From positions 1,984,001-2,048,000 of the forward strand of contig NC_049562.1 of the NCBI RefSeq assembly GCF_013368755.1: a DNA stretch of 64,000 nucleotides. The letters are read 5' to 3'. Position 1 is the first letter of the stretch; every line of letters starts with the position of its first letter. The stretch comes from Talaromyces rugulosus. Its lineage: Eukaryota > Ascomycota > Eurotiomycetes > Eurotiales > Trichocomaceae. The translations under genes were made by a program, and so were the position numbers. A model generated the notes under the pieces. It saw only the letters and a list, made by a program, of their open reading frames with translations, was not told the DNA's origin and did no database searches. This document shows positions 23,280 through 33,799 of this stretch, one piece after another.

Positions 23280-23728
23280 GAGGTGGGGGTAGGAGGTCAA
23301 GCCTCGATTCCACAAATCAACAGGCGAGCTAGCTTAATAGAATGTAGATTATTAAGAGGTGGTTTTGGGACGCGGTTGCAAAAAGACGGTAAGACTATTT
23401 GGGTTTAGCTTCATTAATTTGCACGCTAAACTCTGTTCCCAAATCGGATAAAGAGGCTAACTGTTAATGGATTAGCGCAAATTTGGAGAAAACAAGCCCC
23501 ACATTTCTCCAACAGAGGTTCCCGGCGGGGTAACGTATTGGGGTACTGTTGGGGTAATCCTGACTTTTAGACATGAAATCACAAGAGAGGGAAAACAACA
23601 AAGACGGTTAAAAACCGTAAATGCCTTGTACTTGACCAAATCTCTTCACAAAATCAGCACAGTTACCATTGACTCTTCCTACCTACCTATTCCAAACAAC
23701 CGAAGAAATCCCCGATACAGAATCGAGA
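23280..23728. promoter_or_regulatory. Divergent promoter, Zn2Cys6 regulator / pcaC-like gene
   Basis: A 449-bp interval between start codons. It contains GGTTCCCGGC at 23517-23526, shared exactly with 12900-12909, and a closely spaced set GGGGTAA 23527-23533, GGGGTAC 23540-23546, GGGGTAA 23551-23557. The spacing of about 11-13 bp, near one helical turn, is suggestive of a regulator-binding array. Function is inference. Confidence 0.5.
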
Positions 23729-24178
23729 ATGTCGACGAATCCGAACCACCCGGACATTCATAAAACTCTCTTTGACGATGGCCTCAAAGTGCGGCGCGAG
23801 GTCGTTGGCGATGAGTACGTCGACCGCGCGTTGGCCAACGGGTCAACCGAATTTTCGCGTCCTGGCCAAGAGCTCGTCACTGAGTTTTGCTGGGGCTATG
23901 CCTGGACTCGGCCAGGGTTGGAGCGCAAGCAGCGCTCGCTCATAAACATCGGCATGCTTATGGCACTGAATCGATCACCAGAGCTAGCTGTGCATGTGAG
24001 AGGGGCAATTCGGAATGGTTTAACAGAAACCGAGATCAGGGAGGCTATTCTACACGCAACAACATATTGCGGTGTGCCTGCGGGCGTGGAAGCGATGAAG
24101 GTTGCAGAGAAAGTGTTGGATGAGATGGCAGCAAAGGGAGAACATGTTCGACAGCTGGGAGCGAAGGCTAATGTGTGA
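23729..24178 (+). CDS. 4-carboxymuconolactone decarboxylase family protein (PcaC-like)
   Basis: An intronless 149-residue protein matching the single-domain gamma-carboxymuconolactone decarboxylase family over its whole length: DGLKVRREVVGDEYVDRAL, QELVTEFCWGYAWTRPGL, RSLINIGMLMALNR, ELAVHVRGAIRNGLTETE and YCGVPAGVEAMKVAEKVL. In bacteria the PcaC enzyme decarboxylates 4-carboxymuconolactone to the enol-lactone of the beta-ketoadipate pathway; in fungal gene clusters relatives often catalyse other decarboxylations or are unassigned. The lack of introns beside intron-bearing neighbours and the bacterial-like sequence suggest possible old transfer. ATG 23729 is preferred over an in-frame non-ATG extension. 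Confidence 0.9.
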   Translation: MSTNPNHPDIHKTLFDDGLKVRREVVGDEYVDRALANGSTEFSRPGQELVTEFCWGYAWTRPGLERKQRSLINIGMLMALNRSPELAVHVRGAIRNGLTETEIREAILHATTYCGVPAGVEAMKVAEKVLDEMAAKGEHVRQLGAKANV

Positions 24179-24463
24179 TTGCGAATGAGAAACCAAACCG
24201 TGTGCTGTTAATAAACCCAAAGATAAATAAATGACTGCCGGCTTGAATACAACGCATTAGTATTTGATTAGTGATAAAGTACTAGTAGTAGTATGAAGAT
24301 GTCAGTCGCACTTCATGTACCCCGGACCCACCTCCGCATGCCAAGCCGGCACTCTTCATCCTGCGTCAACTCCATCCACCGACCAACCAATGTCCCTCCC
24401 CTCAACGAACTTTCATTCCTCTCCGTCATTCACTGCACACGAATGCATGTATAAAGAATTGTC

Positions 24464-27203
24464 ATGAGCATGCTCGAGGCCTCCCTGCCTAACCAGCAAT
24501 TCGAGTCTGGTGCGGACCCATCTTCGCCACCGGTCCCGCCGAGAAAGCCGAAACGCTTCCAGTGCCATCATTGTCAACGACTTTTTGCAAGGCTTGAGCA
24601 CCTGCAAAGACACGAAAGAACTCGTATGTTGTATAATCCCTTGCTTTGTTTCTCAATCTTGCTCAATGATTTCCGAAAACAACAGATACCCAGGAAAAGC
24701 CGTTTGCCTGTGACCAGTGCGACCAGCGATTTACACGCAGGCAAGTTTTCGGTTGGCACATGGTGGCACGGAATCTGACCTTGATAGTGACCTTCTCATA
24801 CGGCATGGGAGATTATCCCACTCCACAGATAGACGAGTTAGCTCTCAGTCAGAAAAAGGCAACGGCCATGGCGCACGAGGTCGGCGCAAACGTACTGCGC
24901 ATGCGGCCAGCATGAATGAAGAGCCCCCTGCCAAATCACCTCTAATGAACTTCGAACATAGTGACACATTCAATTCGACAGAGCCTTCCGATTTGTTATA
25001 TGGCCATCATACAATGCCTCTGACGACACTCTCGATGGCTGCTGAACAAGCAGCATTACAGGGGATCATACCATCTCCGCAGGACAGCCAGGCTATTCTA
25101 GCTACAACAAAAAACGCTCACATTTCTATACCAGAACCAGAATCGATCGATCATCCGCCCACTGAAACAAACTATGGACTGGACTTTGAGTATTCCCTAG
25201 ATAGTCTAGCGGCATTTCTAGATAATGGCCCCTTGGAGTCGCATCATTTCCCCTCATTCGTCAACGCCGAGCAGCCAATGCCCTTCTTTTCTCCGGAATC
25301 TGGTATAAATGGAGCTGAGATAAGGCAGGGGATTCACCAAGAGGAACATGCACCAGCACCTACTGCACTTGAGGAGTCAGGCTCTTTCTCGCGGTTTGGA
25401 TCTCGTCTTCCATCACTACAACCGGAGGAATCTCCGACATTGCGTGACCAGGATCCTAGTTCGGCAAGGAAGCCTTTGTCAGATATCTCTGTCGAAGATA
25501 GACAGCTCATTTTGTCTAAACTCAGCGAATTTTCCGGTGTTGTACTTTCTGGGTTTCGCCTACCATCTCGTCTCGCACTTTCCCGTTACTTGGCCGGTTA
25601 TGTCAATGGGTTTCACGAACATATGCCATGTCTACATGTACAGACAATGTCTGTGCAAAAATGTTCAATAGAGCTGCTTCTTGCCATGGCAGCTGTTGGG
25701 GCTCAGTATTGTTTTGAAGGGGAGAAAGGGGTTGAACTATTCCATGCAAGTCAAGGTATCGCCATGCAACGCATAAGGCGACGTGATACGCGCTTTGCAG
25801 AGCATACAGAAAATTACCAACCGCGGTTCTTGAATTCGCCCCAAAATACGGAAGGCATTGATCCACATAGTTCTTGGGCCGGCCATGCCACTCATACTCT
25901 CAGCCCATCATTACCTGGGCCTCTGGGTCTCCCACCTGACCAGGGAACTAGTGAAGACCTTATACAAACAGCCCAGGCTCTATTTCTCCTCATGGCGATG
26001 GCCACTTGGGCAAAGCACAAAGAAATTCTCCGTCAAGCGCTTGCTATCCAAAGTATTTTGGCCACACTTGTCCGAGAAGATGGCCTGAAAATGACACCTC
26101 TCGTTGGCGACGATATCTCCTGGGAAAAATGGATTCGTCATGAATCTGTCAAACGAACAAAATTCATCGTCTTCTGCTTCTTCAATCTCCACTGTATAGT
26201 ATACAATATTCCGTCGTTGATCCTGAGTTCCGAACTCGACCTACCATTACCATGCAGCGCAGCTGAGTTCAAAGCGCCATCTATGATGCGATGGCGAGAA
26301 GCTAGAAAGAAAAACGACCTTCCTGAAATCAATTTTCAAACCGCCTTCCAACGGCTTTTTGAACGCTCAGGTCCTAGTGACATGGAAAGATACTCCTACA
26401 CATCTTCGCTTGGAAATTACGTTCTCATCCACGCTTTGATTCAACACATTTTCTTTGTGCGTCAAATAGCACGCCGTCGTACATCGTCGCTGAATCTGAC
26501 AAACCAGGATCTGGATTCCGAAGAAATATCTGCTCTAGAACAAGCCCTTCGAAACTGGCAAATGGGTTGGAAACAAAATCCAGAGTCTTCGCTTGACCCG
26601 CTCGACCCAAACGGACCGATTGCATTCAATTCGACTGCTTTGCTGCGATTGGCCTACATTCGACTCAACAATATCTTCGCTGGCCCCGGACATCATGCTT
26701 TGGCCACGCGCGATCCGGTCCAGATAGCCCATTCTTTTCGAGAAATTTCAGCAACGAGAATAGGACGAACACGCAAGTTGGTACGCGCTGTTCTGCATTC
26801 GGCGCATGCTTTGAGTATTCCCATCAAGATCGGGATTCGACTTGTTGCTCGTACACAGACATTTACTTGGTCCATTCAGCATTCTCTTTGTTCCCTTGAA
26901 TGTGCCTTCCTGTTGTGCAAATGGCTTGAAGCTCTCGCGCTACCGAACCCACAGCCAGAAGCCACAGACGACGAGAAAAGGATATGCTGGCTCGTGAAAA
27001 CCATGCTTGATGAGACCGAGTATGGAGTTTACTGTGAGGATGAACAGGCTTTGCAATCTCCAACCATGCTCAGACAGTTGAGTGCGGGAGTACTGCGGGT
27101 GTGGGCACAGATATTTAAAGGAGCGCAAACATGGGCAATCGTGGATATTATCGGAACAGCACTGAATACTTATGCAGATATGTTGGATAATAGCCATAGC
27201 TAA
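24464..27203 (+). CDS. C2H2 plus fungal_trans transcription factor
   Basis: Three exons, 24464-24623, 24686-24740 and 24788-27203, give 876 residues. Two tandem C2H2 fingers at the N-terminus (CHHCQRLFARLEHLQRHERTH, then CDQCDQRF...LLIRHGRLSH) are followed by a Ser/Pro-rich linker and a large fungal_trans domain (~residues 280-700), the architecture of the fungal C2H2/fungal-specific hybrid regulators. The second intron begins with GC rather than GT (24741 GCAAGT) and splits the second finger; with that splice the finger reads FTRSDLLIRHG, as expected for the family. It is the second regulator inside the cluster-like region and may control it or respond to its substrate. Confidence 0.87.
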
Positions 27204-27411
27204 CCATGATCCATTATTTATTTAGTATTTGAAGCCATATGTTACTGTATACATGTGTATGTGAGAAATTTATTAAATTCTTGACATTAAATGTAGGCAT
27301 AATAGACTTATTTCGCTACTCAAACTATGTCCTTCAATTGGAAAATAAATTCAAAATTATTCATTATTTCAAAGCATTAGATTGCAACACCCTGGGTCAA
27401 AATAAACTGGG

Positions 27412-28635
27412 CTACGAGCCCTTATAATGAAAATCGATCACTAGTTTCCCTCCATGGCCCGTCTTGTAATCATCGACGAGATCATTCAGTTTTTCCAGAG
27501 GAAAAGTCTTAAGTAATGGCTTAACACCATGCTCTGCAGAGAAACGGATCATATTTCGTAGTTGTTTGTTGGTTCCCATCAAATTTCCCATGAAATGAAT
27601 ATCTCGGAAGATCAGATCCATCGATGAGATATGAAACCCTTGCTGGGGGAACGAAACAACCACGCATTTCCCATGGTTTTTGAGCATGTCGATTCCGTAC
27701 TGGAAAGCCTTTTGACTCTCAGCAAGAATAATGACGCCGTCTAGGCCGAACTGCCCGGGAAACTTCTGGCCATCCTCTGCGGCGATGGGTGCTATAACTT
27801 CAGTAGCGGTTTGCGTGCGAGCGTCGACTATGGTGGCGCCAGCGATATTTTTGAGTCCTCGGACAAGCGTAAGTGCTGAATCTGTATTATCTATTCCGTA
27901 CACTTTCAATCCCATTGCCGTCGCATATTGCAATCCTAAATGCCCTAAGCCGCCACCACACCCTACGATTCCGATGCGTTGACCCCGCGAAAGCCCAGCT
28001 TTTTGAATCGCAGAGTAGACAGTAAACCCGGCACACATTAGTGGCGCTGCTTCCACCTGGGTCAAACCAAATGGAATGAGCGTGACCTGTCGCGAGTCGA
28101 CTAGGGCATATTCCCTCCACCCACCATCCATGCCAATACCAACTGTCTTCACATGCGGGCATAACACTGAGTAACCTTTGGAGTCACTTAAGGGCGTACC
28201 ATCCTCTATACATTCAACGCATGTGCCGCACGGATGGTAGGCACGAGAAGCGACTCCAATCCGATCACCAATCTTGAATTCTGTCTGCGCTGGTTTCGAG
28301 GGCAGCCCGACGACCGTCCCGGAGTATTCATGGCAGCCCACATGAGGAAAATGCGGTTGTTCCACTGCTGCCATCTGACCGGACGCGAGCACATGATCTG
28401 TGTGACAGTACGAGGCAGCGTCGACCTGGATAAGTAGGTCATAGGGATGCACAGCAGTCGGAACCGACACCCCGTCTCTGAGAACGTAAGGTGTATTGTA
28501 GGCGTCAAGGTGCTGGGCCTTCATAGTTGAAGGCAATTTTGGCGCAACTGCCTTCGCTATGGGGCTATGCTTCTCATGCTTGTGTGATAGTGATTGATGC
28601 ACATATCGGCGCAGCCGCGACAGTATAGTCGACAT
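27412..28635 (-). CDS. Zinc-dependent alcohol dehydrogenase (MDR family)
   Basis: An intronless 407-residue protein. The GroES-like half has the catalytic-zinc Cys in ASYCHTDH and the GCHEYSG segment; a structural-zinc-like set of Cys is present (PCGTCVEC then a Cys after a longer gap than usual, LCPH). The Rossmann half has GIVGCGGGLGHLGLQ. This is the ADH1/AdhP-like branch that interconverts alcohols and aldehydes with NAD(P). About 35 basic, Ser-rich residues precede the domain (MSTILSRLRRYVHQ), which could be a mitochondrial presequence. It is convergent with the regulator at 24464-27203. In the cluster it could process the aldehyde made by the A-T-R enzyme. Confidence 0.9.
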   Translation of the reverse strand: MSTILSRLRRYVHQSLSHKHEKHSPIAKAVAPKLPSTMKAQHLDAYNTPYVLRDGVSVPTAVHPYDLLIQVDAASYCHTDHVLASGQMAAVEQPHFPHVGCHEYSGTVVGLPSKPAQTEFKIGDRIGVASRAYHPCGTCVECIEDGTPLSDSKGYSVLCPHVKTVGIGMDGGWREYALVDSRQVTLIPFGLTQVEAAPLMCAGFTVYSAIQKAGLSRGQRIGIVGCGGGLGHLGLQYATAMGLKVYGIDNTDSALTLVRGLKNIAGATIVDARTQTATEVIAPIAAEDGQKFPGQFGLDGVIILAESQKAFQYGIDMLKNHGKCVVVSFPQQGFHISSMDLIFRDIHFMGNLMGTNKQLRNMIRFSAEHGVKPLLKTFPLEKLNDLVDDYKTGHGGKLVIDFHYKGS

Positions 28636-29420
28636 GTTGAAAGCTTCAACTTTCTAGGTTTGCTAGAAATATTTTTGGAAGCGAGAGAGGTAGGAATGCG
28701 CGAGAAAATAAAATGACCAAAGAAAGAGACTAGAATCACATGTTCTTTGTGCCATGGCTGTTGCTTGCTAGTTATTCTCGACCAGTCGTTATCATACTAA
28801 ACGGATTTCTGTGCATCCCAGCCTAACGAAAGAATGCAGATTGCCGATCAATGAACTGGCAGTAGGACAGCCACGAGCAGCTCCCTAGCTCCATTCTGGC
28901 TAGGAGATCGTGAAACTATTTTTTTAGTCGATCTAAATGTTGGTTTGTTTTGCCCTTGGCTGTATGTAGGTCGGCGCCCTTGCTCGCTGCCGCGAATTTT
29001 TTTGAAGAGGGGGCAGTGCGCAGGGATACCTAGGAGGCTCTTGTCATCCCTGTCGAACGTGCATAATTGAAAGATTCATTGTTGCGATTCTTTGTTTGCC
29101 CCTCCTCCATGTATTTTGGTTTGCATTGAGCAAGTTTTTTTGTTTTCTAATCATACTTGAGAACAGATCCCCGCAGCCCCTCATCAGCATACGTGTCACA
29201 GCTTCTGGTTGCATCACCTGCATGTGACGAGCTAGTGGTTACTCATTTTCGAGTATTTATCCAATTAAATAAATGATAGCCGCCTGTGTTACTGCGAATG
29301 AAATAAATGCAGGAAGAAAGAGGGAGGGGTGAATGACTATGATGAATAAGATCAGGATCCACCGAAACAAGGGCGAAATAAAGCAATGATAATAATAATA
29401 TTAATAAACACATTTTCTCC
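28636..29420. other. Intergenic, alcohol dehydrogenase promoter
   Basis: 785 bp between the ADH start (-) and the stop of dehydrogenase 2 (-). It holds an AAT/ATAA microsatellite at about 29386-29408 near the latter's 3' end and T-rich tracts. No gene supported. Confidence 0.45.
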
Positions 29421-30556
29421 CTACTCTTTCTTCTCATACTCATTCAGCCACTTGTAAACTACCCTTGCATCCTTGCCTTGGTATCGCTCATCCCCAGCAG
29501 CCTCTTCGAAGGCCTCCAACGTAGGCTTATCCAGTATCGTGCGAGCGCCCACCATTTCTGCCAATTGCGAGCCCATGCCCAGGACCTTTTTACACAATTC
29601 AATTCTGAATCCACCCTCGTAGTCTCTACTGGCCGGCGCATTGGGATGTACTCCGGGAACGGGGTTGCTCTGCGAAGTCACCCAGCATTGCCCTCCGCTA
29701 GTGTTGATCACGTCCGTTAGAAGCTTTGGGTCAAGTCCCATCTTGACGCCAATATTGAGAGCTTCTGAAGCAGCTAGGCTGGTAATAGCTGACAAGTAAT
29801 TGTTGATAATCTTAAAGGCCGTGCCAGCACCCACCTCGCCACACAAGAAGACGCAGTCGGGTTTACCCATGTAGGACAGAACAGATTTGACTCGGGAGAA
29901 AACCTGTCCATCCGAGTTTGTTGCATGATCAGCTCCAACCATAAAAGTCAGGGTCCCGGCTTGTGCACCCATCGGTCCACCAGAGACTGGCGCATCCACG
30001 AATGCTAATTTCCAGCTAGAGGGCAGAGATGCCGCTGTCTCGCGGGTAGCTTTGGCGACATCGAGGATCGTTGCCGTTTCAATCGTGCCACATTCCATTA
30101 TGGTTTTGTTCCCGGCAGTGCCTTCTATTGCTGCTTGTTTGATGCCGGCCAATATTCCTGTCTTATCGTCCATATACACGCTTCGCACAGCCGGCGAACT
30201 TGGTAACATAGTGACAACCAAATCCTAGAGAGATGACACCACGCATCAGCATTTGAGGCTCGGTAAACAACACTATAAAGTAGCCCTACCGCTGCTTGAA
30301 CCGCTTCAGATCCTGTGTTTACAACCTTGACCGGACCAGTATTTGCAGTTTCATCTTGGAACTTTTGGAGGGCAGCTGGGACGACATCACAGATCAAGAT
30401 TGTATAATCCGAACCTATTTTCTTTCGTAGATTTAGGGCCATGGGATAACCCATGACGCCAAGGCCTAGGTATCATATATAAGTCAAAGCGACTATGTTT
30501 TCTGCTCATTGTTACCACGTACCAATGAAGGCAATTTTTTTCTGTTGAGAGGCCAT
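29421..30556 (-). CDS. 3-hydroxyisobutyrate dehydrogenase-like beta-hydroxyacid dehydrogenase 2
   Basis: Three exons, 30556-30523, 30465-30290 and 30224-29421, give 337 residues. The first intron falls inside the Rossmann motif (FIG|LGVMGYPM); the second splits A|DLVVTMLP, the same site as the intron of dehydrogenase 1. The substrate loop is DAPVSGGPMGAQAGT and the catalytic lysine sits in AFKIINNYLSA. Same superfamily and probable chemistry as 15824-16835, which it resembles throughout while being clearly diverged. It is transcribed divergently from hydrolase 2, mirroring the left pair. Confidence 0.9.
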
Positions 30557-30957
30557 TGCTTTTTTTTGTTGTTTCAAGGTAACACCATATATTCAGCAAA
30601 AGCGTCATTTATCTAAGTGTTGATATAAATGACAATCACAGTTAGAAGCTTAAATAAAAGGCAGTCTAGTCACACCGAATGGATTTTTCGGCATTCCTAA
30701 AATGTACGTCTTCCCCACGCTGTCGTGGAGGCACGTTGGAGAAGCTGCGCACGAATCGGCGTAATGGCCGAGCCTGACGGTTTACCCCGCAAGTTGGGGA
30801 AATGTCTAGGGGATTAAGTGCAGATTTATGCATGAAGTAAGAATGCAAGTACGTCAAGGAAGAATTTTTAATGCAACTTATGGGAGCTTCTGGGAGACCT
30901 CAGTTTTGATAACGACGACATATCTTTCGTCAACGGAAGAGTCTCCAAGAACACAGC
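30557..30957. promoter_or_regulatory. Divergent promoter, dehydrogenase 2 / hydrolase 2
   Basis: A 401-bp interval between start codons, the mirror counterpart of 15387-15823. It contains TTACCCC at 30782-30788 within GGTTTACCCCGCAAGTTGGGG. A role as a binding site is inference. Confidence 0.5.
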
Positions 30958-32037
30958 ATGTCTTCACTCACATTTCCTACATCCCCATCAGTGCAAGTCA
31001 AAATCTCAGCACTTGAAGGAGGGCATCTGACGTTACCAGAACGCTTATTTGTGACCGATGCCGACCCTGAGAAGAAAAGCACGGTTCCATCTTTGTCATT
31101 TTTAATCCAGCATCCATCCACATCGCAAAATGGAACCCAGAAGAATGAAAATATCGTATTCGATCTCGGTGTCAAAAGAGACCTGAAAGGTTATATGCCC
31201 GCCATGCAAGCTCACATTGCCAATCGTCAACCTGTATTAACCTCGCCCGACGTGACCGAGACCTTGAGAAAAGGGGGTCTCGACCCAGCAAAAGACATTG
31301 ACTATGTGATAATGAGTCATGTCCACTGGGACCACGTTGGTACGCCTGCCGATTTTGAACGGGCAACTTTTGTTGTCGGACATGGAACCTTGCATTTGTT
31401 GGATAACGGCGCTCCTCCGCATTATCCAAAAGAGATATTTGATGCGGATCTTCTTCCAAGAGATAGAGTGTGGGAACTTCAGGCTTCTTCCTTGCCAGAA
31501 GCAAAATTTGGCCCTGATACCGAGTATCTAGGAGAGAAGGCGATGGCAGTTTCAGGGAAAAGGTGGCTTCCACTGAAAAGTGTAGCCGGTGAAGTTATAT
31601 TTCCCGCAGTTGTCGATTTATTTGATGATGGCAGTGTCTATCTCATCGACAGCCCAGGGCATTTGTTCGGCCATATGAATCTGCTAGCATGCGTGGGTCC
31701 GTCGAAATGGGTATACCTTGGCGGTGATTGCTGTCACGACCCGCGCATTCTGACAGGCGAGAAAGGGATAGCATTGTATGAAGATCCCACAAAGGCCGGC
31801 CATACGCGCAGTGTGCATGTCGACACGGACATTGCGAGGACGACGCTAGATCGAATCAAAAAGCTACTTCCAATCGTACAGCCTCTCAAGGCCAACGACC
31901 AAAACATTCGAAGCATTGCCGGCAATGCAGTTATAGACGGCGGAGAAGCGGTCGAGATCGAAGTGATTGTAGCGCATGACAAGAAATGGCGCGAGAATAA
32001 CCAGCATCGTTTTTTCCAGGCGAATGTTGACAATTGA
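30958..32037 (+). CDS. MBL-fold lactonase-like hydrolase 2
   Basis: A single-exon 359-residue protein. The zinc site is complete: MSHVHWDHVG, SPGHLFGHMN, LGGDCCHD and VAHDKKW. It is homologous along its length to hydrolase 1 (14338-15386) but lacks the intron that interrupts the zinc motif there, and has an insertion between the third and fourth ligands (after DIARTTLDRI). It belongs to the AHL-lactonase-like branch; lactone or ester hydrolysis is likely, substrate unknown. ATG 30958 begins MSSLTFP, matching the start of the paralogue in position relative to the HLTLPE motif. Confidence 0.9.
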   Translation: MSSLTFPTSPSVQVKISALEGGHLTLPERLFVTDADPEKKSTVPSLSFLIQHPSTSQNGTQKNENIVFDLGVKRDLKGYMPAMQAHIANRQPVLTSPDVTETLRKGGLDPAKDIDYVIMSHVHWDHVGTPADFERATFVVGHGTLHLLDNGAPPHYPKEIFDADLLPRDRVWELQASSLPEAKFGPDTEYLGEKAMAVSGKRWLPLKSVAGEVIFPAVVDLFDDGSVYLIDSPGHLFGHMNLLACVGPSKWVYLGGDCCHDPRILTGEKGIALYEDPTKAGHTRSVHVDTDIARTTLDRIKKLLPIVQPLKANDQNIRSIAGNAVIDGGEAVEIEVIVAHDKKWRENNQHRFFQANVDN

Positions 32038-32662
32038 TGTCATGTGGCTGCGAGGACAGGAGTCGTACCCTCCCTTTTGGGAATGAAACACAGCCCTAAT
32101 TGTTCCTGAAATGGAAAACATTACTGGACTGGGCAATTTCTAGCTCCTTCCCCAGGAGATAAAAAGATGAATATCTACGCCTACACAGACAAACCAAGAA
32201 AATTGCGAGAAATGTATAGTTACACAGTACCTGGTATCGTAAATAGGAGGATGGCTTGTTAGGTAATGTACACATCTCGAATATTAAAGAACCTTAAACT
32301 AGTAAATCGCTTCTGTTTTATTCTTTCACTCAATATCGATTGTAAAAAATGCAAAATTGCTGAGCAATATTAGATGTGCACCCTTGCATAGAATATAATA
32401 AATACTATCCAATAAAAAGACATACTGTCATGCAAGCAGATGCAGCTTCAGACTCGCTTAGTAACCTTGAACCTACCGCCCAACAACATCCATCGTGCGA
32501 TAAAATTTCCTAGTATGTTTAGGACGATATTATCTTCAATCTGGTGGTGGTATTGTCAAACACGTCATTTACGTGGCAGGGTTCTACGCTAAATCCAAAC
32601 CGGCAAACTTTGTCCACGAATCTCAACCCCATATCAGAAGATTACTGAAAGTTTGAGTCAAC
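32038..32662. other. Intergenic, AT-rich
   Basis: 625 bp between hydrolase 2 and the RNase III-like gene, both on +. It is AT-rich throughout, especially 32215-32410. No gene or clear element seen. Confidence 0.45.
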
Positions 32663-33166
32663 ATGGCGAGGGAGATACTATCCATGGCAGACAGAAATAA
32701 ATTCATTGAAAGAATGATCGGCTATCAATTCAGTGATACTGGCATCATTTATACTGCACTACATACCGCGGGTTCCTCCGTAGGCAGTGAAGGAAACAAA
32801 AGCCTCGCGATGGTTGGAGATGCAGTCTTGAGGCTTGTTCTGGTAGTGCATGGATACAGTAAACGTATTTCCAGAGGTAAGTGAAAAAAAAAAGAGAATC
32901 GTCACGGCATCCTGAAGACTTAGCCCTAGCTTCTAGGTGAAATCAACAATGCCCTCTCCACAATAGGAAGCCAAACCTTGCTTGCTCGGGCAGGCTTTGA
33001 CAACGGATTAGAGGCATACATTGAAACGAACCCGTCCCAAGGGGAATTCATCTCTGACCGCGTGATGGCCACCACGGTCGAAGCCATTATCGGGGCCGTC
33101 TATATCGACAGCAAGCAGGATACGGCCGCTGTGGAGCGAACAATGGCGGCTTTTGGTCTATCATGA
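32663..33166 (+). CDS. Stand-alone RNase III-domain protein, degenerate active site
   Basis: Two exons, 32663-32876 and 32937-33166, give 147 residues covering a single RNase III domain: IGYQFSDTGIIYTALHT, then LAMVGDAVLRLV at the signature helix, then VEAIIGAVYID. Relative to the E. coli enzyme the signature has K in place of Glu38 and A in place of Glu41, keeps Asp45, replaces Asp114 by Thr (ATTVEA) and keeps Glu117. Metal binding is therefore probably impaired. There is no dsRNA-binding domain. Small RNase III-like proteins of this kind occur near fungal metabolite clusters; their function is unknown to me. It lies between hydrolase 2 and the SDR. Confidence 0.82.
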
Positions 33167-33799
33167 CTGAGACGAATGTTTCAATTTCAAAAAAAAAAAA
33201 GTTTTTGGCACAGCAGCACTTTATGCTTTTTTGAAGTGAAAAATATGGAAAGCACGCTGAATTTTGTTGGGATCAAGATTGGACCAAAGATGTTTTATCA
33301 CTTGTTTATTTAGGTGGAGAATAGTTATTTAGTAATGAAACAGGAGCATTCTACAAAAAAAAATGGACGAGAAGTAAGACTTGAAATATCCCAACAACCC
33401 CAGGCCTAGGTGTTTGGTCAAAAGTTAGAAATTCCCAAGGCCTGTGGTGAATAGGATCCTGTTACACTAGCTGGGATCTATACATCTTTTATCGCTGTTT
33501 TGAACTTGGTCTATTTATCCTGGCCCACATGCAAAGTAAGCCCCACCAAGATGGATATCCGGGTGGTGCTGGATGTAACACTCGGTTAAATTCGAGGTTA
33601 AATTATCCCAATATTTTCAGTAGCTGCCCCGCGGTTCGGCTAGATTTTACAGTTCTTATTAATATCAGTTGACCTACGTAGAATTGAACATAAATAATCC
33701 TATAATAAAATACCTAAATTAGGCTTCGATTGAATCATTCCTCTAGTTAGTTACCAATATCTTTATTTTTTTATACGCTCTTGTTGTGGAAATTGCAAT
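33167..33799. other. Intergenic, SDR promoter
   Basis: 633 bp upstream of the SDR. It contains A-runs near 33190 and 33355, a CG-rich patch CCCCGCGGTTCGG near 33628-33640 and the palindrome CTACGTAG near 33675. No gene supported. Confidence 0.45.
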
